NCBI RefSeq assembly: GCF_001445655.1
Contig: NZ_LNBE01000002.1
Coordinates: 744,001 to 808,000, forward strand
Length of the DNA stretch: 64,000 nucleotides
Direction of reading: 5' to 3'
Source of the DNA: Streptomyces roseifaciens
GTDB lineage: Bacteria; Actinomycetota; Actinomycetes; Streptomycetales; Streptomycetaceae
Position 1 is the first letter of the stretch. Every line of letters starts with the position of its first letter. The position numbers were made by a program, and so were the translations under genes. A model generated the notes under the pieces. That model worked only from the letters and a program-made list of their open reading frames with translations, made no database searches and was not told the DNA's origin. Positions 59,519-64,000 of the stretch are shown here, piece after piece.

Positions 59519-60307
59519 TCACCGTGAGGTATGGGCTGGCTGTGGGTGGGGCCTGGGGGCGGCGGGCTGCGGTGTTCTGGCATGGGCCCAGGTGGTGGCG
59601 CGAGCACTGGTGATTCTCTCCCGCAGGCGTGCGGTGATCTGTGAGGGCAGTGCGGAGACGGATGTGGTGTGGATCTTCTGGGTGGCAGGGACGTGGTCGC
59701 GGGGGCGTAGGAGGGGTTCGGGGTCGGCGAGGGCGGTGGTGAACGCGGCGACGAGGTGCATGGGCGTGTGGTGGCTGAAGACGGCCTCCCATTGTTTGCC
59801 GTGTTCGGTGTGGGCGGTGGCCCACCAGATGGCGGTGCCGGGCTCCTCTTGGTGGAAGCGGATGGTGGCGGTGCCGTCCGGGCTGGTGGCGGTGTGGTGC
59901 CCGTCCCGGTTGTCCGTCCGCCAGTTCTGTTCTCTGAGCGGCGCCCACACGTTGGGGGCGTGGGCGCGGCGGGGCTGGGTGAGGGCGTGGGTGACGCCGG
60001 CGACGATCTCAACCGGGATACGGGAGCTCAAGGTGGCGTGCCAGGCGGGCTGATCTGGCGTGGCTTTGCCGGAGATGGTCCAGCCGGGCGGGGTGGTGGA
60101 GGGGTCGTATCCGAGGCGGACGCTGTGGTCGGGGCTGTCGAAGACGATGGGTGTTCCGGCGCGTGAAGCGTGGTCTTTCCAGCCGCTGGCCCGCAGGTGC
60201 TCGGTGATGTAGGCGAGGTTGCCGCCGCCGGCCAGGTGCCTGGGGCGGACGAAGTAGTGCTGCTCGGGTGTCTCGGGGCTCCAGGTGGCCCACTTCTGCC
60301 GCTTCAC
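59519..60307 (-). CDS. DUF317-domain protein
   Basis: 262 aa. WATWSPETPEQHYFVRPRHLAGGGNLAYITEHLRASGWKDHA, PSTTPPGWTISGKATPDQPAWHATLSSRIPVEIVAGVTHAL and a repeat of the same module in the second half (RFHQEEPGTAIWWATAHTEHGKQWEAVFSHHTPMHLVAAFTTAL) identify the Streptomyces DUF317 family. GTG 60307 overlaps the preceding gene's stop as GTGA. The C-terminus is Pro/Arg-rich. Function unknown; such genes often sit in integrated or plasmid-derived regions. Confidence 0.85.
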   Translation of the reverse strand: MKRQKWATWSPETPEQHYFVRPRHLAGGGNLAYITEHLRASGWKDHASRAGTPIVFDSPDHSVRLGYDPSTTPPGWTISGKATPDQPAWHATLSSRIPVEIVAGVTHALTQPRRAHAPNVWAPLREQNWRTDNRDGHHTATSPDGTATIRFHQEEPGTAIWWATAHTEHGKQWEAVFSHHTPMHLVAAFTTALADPEPLLRPRDHVPATQKIHTTSVSALPSQITARLRERITSARATTWAHARTPQPAAPRPHPQPAHTSR

Positions 60308-60699
60308 TGGCGCGCCTTGGGTGCCGGTGTGCGCTGGGCGGTGGCCGGGGCGGCTGGGAGGTGCGATGGAGTGGGCGGGGTGTGCAGGGCGGCAAGGATC
60401 TGATCGGTGCCCGTGAGCGCGGTGGCGTGGTCGTGGAGTGCTTCTCCGGCCTGGGAGAAGCTCTGCCACAGGTCGCGGTGTTCTTGGTTGCCCGAGGCGT
60501 GGTGGTAGGTGCTGATGCATGCGGCGTCGAGGACCAGGGATAGACGGTCGAGCACACCGTGCCGGTCGAGGATCGGTGCCAGGAGTCGGGCTGCTTCGTG
60601 TGCGGAGATCTTGCTGTCGAGCCTGCGGGCGAGGCGTAGCAGCGTATGGGAGACCTCGCGCACCTCGTCGGGAGTGATCACATCGGGGGCGGGAGGCAC
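60304..60699 (-). CDS. Small helical protein linked to DUF317
   Basis: 131 aa, unrecognised. ITPDEVREVSHTLLRLARRLDSKISAHEAARLLAPILD and HGVLDRLSLVLDAACISTYHHASG and HRDLWQSFSQAGEALHDHATAL are amphipathic helices; the tail is Pro/Ala-rich. Coupled to the DUF317 gene by a four-base overlap and 48 bases after the DnaB-N gene. It probably acts together with its neighbours. Confidence 0.72.
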   Translation of the reverse strand: MPPAPDVITPDEVREVSHTLLRLARRLDSKISAHEAARLLAPILDRHGVLDRLSLVLDAACISTYHHASGNQEHRDLWQSFSQAGEALHDHATALTGTDQILAALHTPPTPSHLPAAPATAQRTPAPKARQ

Positions 60700-60747
60700 A
60701 GCGTTTCCTTGAATTCAGGGCGGGTGTTGGAGGCCTGCAGACGAGCT

Positions 60748-61422
60748 CTACCGGGTGCGTACGGTGATGCGTGGTGCATTGGCTGTCGGTGGTGGGCGGC
60801 CGCGGGGGCGGGGAGTGGGCGGGGGTGTGGACCGGCCGGTGGGGGCGGCGCGGTACTGGCCGGGGTGGGTGCGGTGCCAGTGGAGCCGGACGGCGGTCAG
60901 GTCGCCCAGGGTGCGGTGGGTTGCGGTGATGAGCTGGTGTGGTGTGAGGGTGGGGTCGGCGGCGAGGTGGCCGATGCGGCCGGCGGTGGCGGCGGCCGTC
61001 TCCAGCAGGGAGTGGCGCAGGATGCGTGAGGCCCAGTAGGCGGGGTCGGCTCCCGAAGGGGCGCAGGCGGTGAGGATGGCCTCGGGTGTGGTGTGGGTGA
61101 GCAGGCCGCGGTGCTGGGCTTCCCAGACGACGGTGACGGGGTCGATCGCCTCACCACGGTGAACCAGCGCGGCCAGACACCCGAAGAGCCCTGCGTGTAC
61201 GGGGTCCGCGAAGTCCTCCGCGTGGAGGTAGGCCCGGACCTCTTTCAGGGCGGCCGGCTGTGTGGTGGCAGCGGAGAGGAACGCCCGCTCGTCCTCGAGC
61301 CGCCCCTCCTCCCGGCCCTGAACGGCGGGCGGTGGAACGGAGACGATGCGGGTGTGTGAGCCGGGATACGGGCGCCACTGCTGGGCGAATCCGTCGAGAA
61401 CACGGGCCAGGCCGGCATCCAC
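60748..61422 (-). CDS. DnaB-N-domain protein without helicase core
   Basis: 224 aa. EDERAFLSAATTQPAALKEVRAYLHAEDFADPVHAGLFGCLAALVHRGEAIDPVTVVWEAQHRG is the helicase-loader-binding N-terminal domain of DnaB; the RecA-type ATPase core with Walker motifs is absent. The C-terminus is low-complexity (TPPPTPRPRGRPPPT). Similar short proteins are common in Streptomyces. Start GTG 61422 is tentative. Could interfere with or recruit replication factors (inference). First of three leftward genes. Confidence 0.78.
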   Translation of the reverse strand: MDAGLARVLDGFAQQWRPYPGSHTRIVSVPPPAVQGREEGRLEDERAFLSAATTQPAALKEVRAYLHAEDFADPVHAGLFGCLAALVHRGEAIDPVTVVWEAQHRGLLTHTTPEAILTACAPSGADPAYWASRILRHSLLETAAATAGRIGHLAADPTLTPHQLITATHRTLGDLTAVRLHWHRTHPGQYRAAPTGRSTPPPTPRPRGRPPPTANAPRITVRTR

Positions 61423-61541
61423 GTGATGAGCCGCTACGCTACCGAGCCCGCCACCGACCTCACCTGAAGCCGGTGGGATGCCCCGCCCCCAACCCGAACA
61501 GCGCAGCCGGGGCGCTCTCGTCCCGTCGTGTGACCCACATC

Positions 61542-62207
61542 ATGGGAACCCGTACCTCCTACCGGACATATCAAGACGTGACGTCAATACACACCCGCAT
61601 CAGGGACGGCGACCCGGACTCGTTCCGCCATCTCTTCCGCTCACACGCCCAGATCGTCCACCGCTACGCCATCCGCGCCACCGGCGACCGGTCCACCGCC
61701 GAGGACATCGTCTCGCTCACGTTCCTGGAGGCCTGGCGCCTGCGCGCCCGGCTTCCCGAGGAGCCGGACGGCGCGAAGGCCTGGCTGATGGGCATCGCGG
61801 TGAACATCCAGCGCAACACCAACCGTGCCGCCCGCCGCCACGCGAAGGCCCTGGCCCGCATGCCCGCCAAGGAAGCCGTGCCGGACATCGCGGGTGAAGT
61901 GGTGGGCAGGATGGCGGACGCCGAACAGCTCACCGCCGCGAAGAACGCCCTGGGGAAGCTGCGCCGGTCGGAGCGCGAGGTCGTCACCCTCTGCGTCTGG
62001 TCCGGCCTGAGCTATGCGGAAGCGGCCGAGGCTCTGGGCGTGGCCGTCGGCACCGTACGGTCGCGGCTGTTCCGGGCCCGCGAGCGCCTGCGCAAGCTCA
62101 CCGAACAGGAGCTCCGGCAACACGCTGCCGAGATGGCGGCCCGGCGGCCCGAGCGCCTCCACCTGCACCTGAACCTGAACCGGCCGAACGAGAAGTGGAA
62201 CCGATGA
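61542..62207 (+). CDS. ECF-family sigma factor
   Basis: 221 aa. Sigma-2: IRDGDPDSFRHLFRSHAQIVHRYAIRATGDRSTAEDIVSLTFLEAWRLR. Sigma-4: ALGKLRRSEREVVTLCVWSGLSYAEAAEALGVAVGTVRSRLFRARERL. The start may be ATG 61542 or GTG 61578 (VTSIHTRIRDG); neither has a good ribosome site. Its stop overlaps the next gene as ATGA, and that gene encodes a membrane-anchored CU044_5270 protein, the usual partner and possible anti-sigma element. Tail ends LHLHLNLNRPNEKWNR. Confidence 0.88.
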   Translation: MGTRTSYRTYQDVTSIHTRIRDGDPDSFRHLFRSHAQIVHRYAIRATGDRSTAEDIVSLTFLEAWRLRARLPEEPDGAKAWLMGIAVNIQRNTNRAARRHAKALARMPAKEAVPDIAGEVVGRMADAEQLTAAKNALGKLRRSEREVVTLCVWSGLSYAEAAEALGVAVGTVRSRLFRARERLRKLTEQELRQHAAEMAARRPERLHLHLNLNRPNEKWNR

Positions 62208-63241
62208 TGCGTATCTCCCGGCGGCCCCAAGAGCCGCTCGACCACGGCGACTTCGACCTGCTGCTTCCCCGGCAGGACGAGACCGCCCTGCCCAAGGCCC
62301 GGCAGGACCTGCTCGAAGAGGCCCTGTGGGCCGAGGTGCACCGGACCGCCCTGTGCGCACCGCGCTCCCTTGCGCGCCGCACGGCCTGGATTGCGCTGCC
62401 GGCCGCCACAGCCGTGATAGCGGGCGCCGTGATCGTTGCCCCGGGCAGCTCGGGTACCTCGGGTACGGACACCCGCCCGCCGAAGGCCGGTGCGAAGCTG
62501 CAACCCGGCACCTCCAAAGGCCTGTCGGCGACCGTCGACCGCATCTCGCTCGCGGCGGCACGGCAGCCGGCCCTGGAGCCCCGGCAGGACCAGTACATCT
62601 ACGTGGAGAGCAAGGTGACGGGCGGGCGGGTCGACAGGGCGGGCGGTAAGGAGAAGCTCGCGGTGACTCCGCTGCACTCGCGCCAGGTCTGGCACTCGCC
62701 CGACGGCCTCAAGAGCTTCATCTATGAGCCCGGCCATGAATTCATGGACAAGAACGGCGAGGACCTCGACCTCGAGCGTGCCGATGACGTCACCGATCGG
62801 GGCTCCTACAACAGCGTCAAGGCGCTCCCCACCGACCCCGACGTCCTGCTCAAGCGCCTCTACCAGGGGGGCAGGATGGGCGACCCGCAGGCCGACTGGA
62901 CGGCGTTCGGGGAGATAGGCCAGCTGTTGGAGGAGCAGATCGCGGCGCCGAAGATCAGCGCCGCACTGTTCAAGGCGGCTGCCAAGATCCCGGGCGTCAC
63001 GCTCGTGGACAAGGCTGCCGACGCGACCGGCCGGCCCGGTGTCGCAATCACTTTTACCGGCCCCGAGAGCCGTCAGGAGTGGATCTTCGACAGGAACACC
63101 TATGCGTACCTCGGCCAGCGTGACGTGCTGGTCAAGCCGTATCGGGGTCTCGAACCCGGCGCCGTCACCTACGAGACCGTGGTCATCAAGCGAGCCGTGG
63201 TCGACGCGAAGAAGGAACTCCCCGACGGCACGACGCTCTGA
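62204..63241 (+). CDS. CU044_5270-family membrane-anchored protein
   Basis: 345 aa. An N-terminal cytoplasmic helix segment (LPKARQDLLEEALWAEVHR), one membrane helix (TAWIALPAATAVIAGAVIVA), then an external domain (QYIYVESKVTGGRVDRAGG, SRQVWHSPDGLKSFIYEPG, GVAITFTGPESRQEWIFDRNTYAYLGQRDVLV) typical of the CU044_5270 family found downstream of ECF sigma genes. Coupled to the sigma gene by ATGA. It may report cell-envelope state to the sigma factor; mechanism not readable from the sequence. Confidence 0.87.
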   Translation: MMRISRRPQEPLDHGDFDLLLPRQDETALPKARQDLLEEALWAEVHRTALCAPRSLARRTAWIALPAATAVIAGAVIVAPGSSGTSGTDTRPPKAGAKLQPGTSKGLSATVDRISLAAARQPALEPRQDQYIYVESKVTGGRVDRAGGKEKLAVTPLHSRQVWHSPDGLKSFIYEPGHEFMDKNGEDLDLERADDVTDRGSYNSVKALPTDPDVLLKRLYQGGRMGDPQADWTAFGEIGQLLEEQIAAPKISAALFKAAAKIPGVTLVDKAADATGRPGVAITFTGPESRQEWIFDRNTYAYLGQRDVLVKPYRGLEPGAVTYETVVIKRAVVDAKKELPDGTTL

Positions 63242-63351
63242 GCTGATCCGGACCCCGAGCGTCTGGATCAGCAGCCGCACCTGCCCGAGGGGCCTCGCTC
63301 GCCGCGGCGGTTCCGGGCCGGCTACCGGTCCCTGCTCGCTTCCCCGCCATG

Positions 63352-63594
63352 TCAGGTGTGGTCGCGAGCGATGAAGAGCTTGAACAACTTCGCCAGCGAG
63401 GTCTTCCCCGTGTTGTTACGGCCGACGCACAACGTCACCTTGTCAGTGAAGGAGAGCTCGGTCTCACGTAGCAGCCTGAAGTTGGCGATGACGGCCTTGG
63501 CCGGCCGGGGTGGCGTCGAAAGGCTGAGGCCGGGTGACCCGGCAAAGCCGTCTCGCTGCCCCGGAATGGCACTGCCTGCACTGGTCTGAGTCAT
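63352..63594 (-). pseudogene. Truncated AAA/OLD-like ATPase
   Basis: Only 80 codons. AVIANFRLLRETELSFTDKVTLCVGRNNTGKTSLAKLF is the start of a RecF/OLD-type ATP-binding domain with Walker A G58-RNNTGK-T65, and the frame stops six codons after KLFKLF. The remaining ~400 residues, Walker B and any nuclease domain are absent in the 110 bases before the next gene. A remnant of a defence-type ATPase rather than a functional protein. Confidence 0.75.
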
Positions 63595-64000
63595 CTCTCG
63601 GCTCCCGGTGTGCTTTCACCTCTGGGGCAACCAGGGAGAACGTGGCGAACGTACCGAGGAGCCCGTGTTATGCCACAGGCTCCGGGGCCGCATCCTGCCA
63701 CCAAAGGCCCGTAATTGAGCAATTCGCACATTGCGATCAATTCCTATCATGTCGACTCGGTGGTTAACGCCAAATGCCCAAATGATGCCAAATGTATTCG
63801 CGGCGCACTGTGCCCTTGGGCTCCTTACCGCCCATTTGGCGTGAGCGGCCCCGGCCTCGGTCCCCGCTGAACCAGCACTCGGCTATCGCTGCCGGTTGCG
63901 TCCGCTTTCAGCTGTCAGTACCTCGTGGCCGCCCTCGAGCCCGAGCACCAGATGGGGGTGTAAACAGCCCAGTGAGCGGGGCTCGGGGCGTGTTGTGGTG
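63595..64000. other. Gene-free right edge with inverted repeats
   Basis: No gene is supported. G+C drops between about 63715 and 63800. ACGCCAAATG (63767-63776) and CATTTGGCGT (63833-63842) are exact inverted repeats, with two further CCAAATG copies between. Possibly a regulatory region for a gene beyond the window, or a scar of the deletion that removed the ATPase. Confidence 0.5.

Noticed and set aside
59347..60012. N-terminal extension of the REase-CTD protein
   Set aside because: Pro/Thr/Ser-rich sequence that overlaps the DUF317 gene in another frame; ATG 59346 begins the plausible protein.
1..64000. tRNA genes, rRNA genes, insertion sequences and integrases
   Set aside because: Looked for cloverleaf-like and TTCGAATCC-type segments and for transposase or recombinase motifs; none was convincing by eye. 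A tRNAscan/ISfinder run would be decisive.

Overview
The window is very G+C-rich actinobacterial DNA. The codon bias, the GTG/ATGA-coupled starts, the gene families (DUF317, CGNR, ECF41, PepSY/OmpR pairs, CU044_5270, PucR/CdaR) and the density of long reverse-frame open frames all point to Streptomyces or a very close relative. It reads as an accessory or chromosome-arm region. There are no rRNA or tRNA genes, no CRISPR array and no complete insertion sequence. Nothing was searched against a database; names come from motifs visible in the translations.

Layout. 1-6503: the edge of an extracellular contractile injection system (eCIS). A leftward operon encodes sheath-2, tube, sheath-1 and a small beta-rich protein. 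It converges on a rightward 780-aa ADP-ribosyltransferase (ART) that looks like a loaded toxin. 6723-8028: small stress-type proteins. 8013-12607: a LuxR-type two-component system divergent from an MMPL exporter. 12662-16705: acetyltransferase, TetR with hydrolase, a second hydrolase and an anchored protein. 16881-20001: a stand-alone condensation-domain protein and a secreted carboxylesterase. 20034-23188: cupins, a CorA-type channel and an RDD protein. 23255-26106: PepSY protein plus an OmpR-type two-component system. 26220-35270: small metabolic and regulatory cassettes (phosphotransferase, PEP-mutase-like enzyme, CGNR/SRPBCC, VOC proteins, ECF41 sigma factor, TetR/P450). 35345-45010: a GT-C-like membrane protein, LysR/hydrolases, phosphotransferase, DMT transporter, tautomerase, a decayed LysR gene and GNAT.

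45137-47757 is the most striking locus. A protein that fuses a family-1 uracil-DNA-glycosylase fold to an R-S-E type ART domain is divergently paired with a macro-domain protein. This is the logic of a DarT/DarG-type ADP-ribosylation toxin-antitoxin pair, but with a UDG-like DNA-binding module. Next come a second stand-alone condensation-domain protein (48024-49421) and a probable 3-hydroxybutyrate utilisation cluster (SDR, PucR/CdaR regulator, MHS transporter; 49952-54319).

54537-61422 looks like a defence or mobile-type island of less extreme composition. It starts with phased TGCTGACT repeats and holds a NucS/DUF5655-like nuclease, a three-gene ABC-3C system (REase-CTD, middle component, Rad50-like ATPase, all overlapping by a few bases) and a DUF317/DnaB-N trio. 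61542-63241 is an ECF sigma factor with a membrane-anchored CU044_5270 partner. The right edge (63352-64000) carries a truncated AAA ATPase and an empty, repeat-bearing stretch.

Cross-links: two ART proteins, two macro/UDG-linked genes, an injection apparatus and an ABC-3C system make this a conflict-rich neighbourhood. Two paralogous condensation-like proteins and two nearly identical sheath C-termini show recent duplication or recombination.
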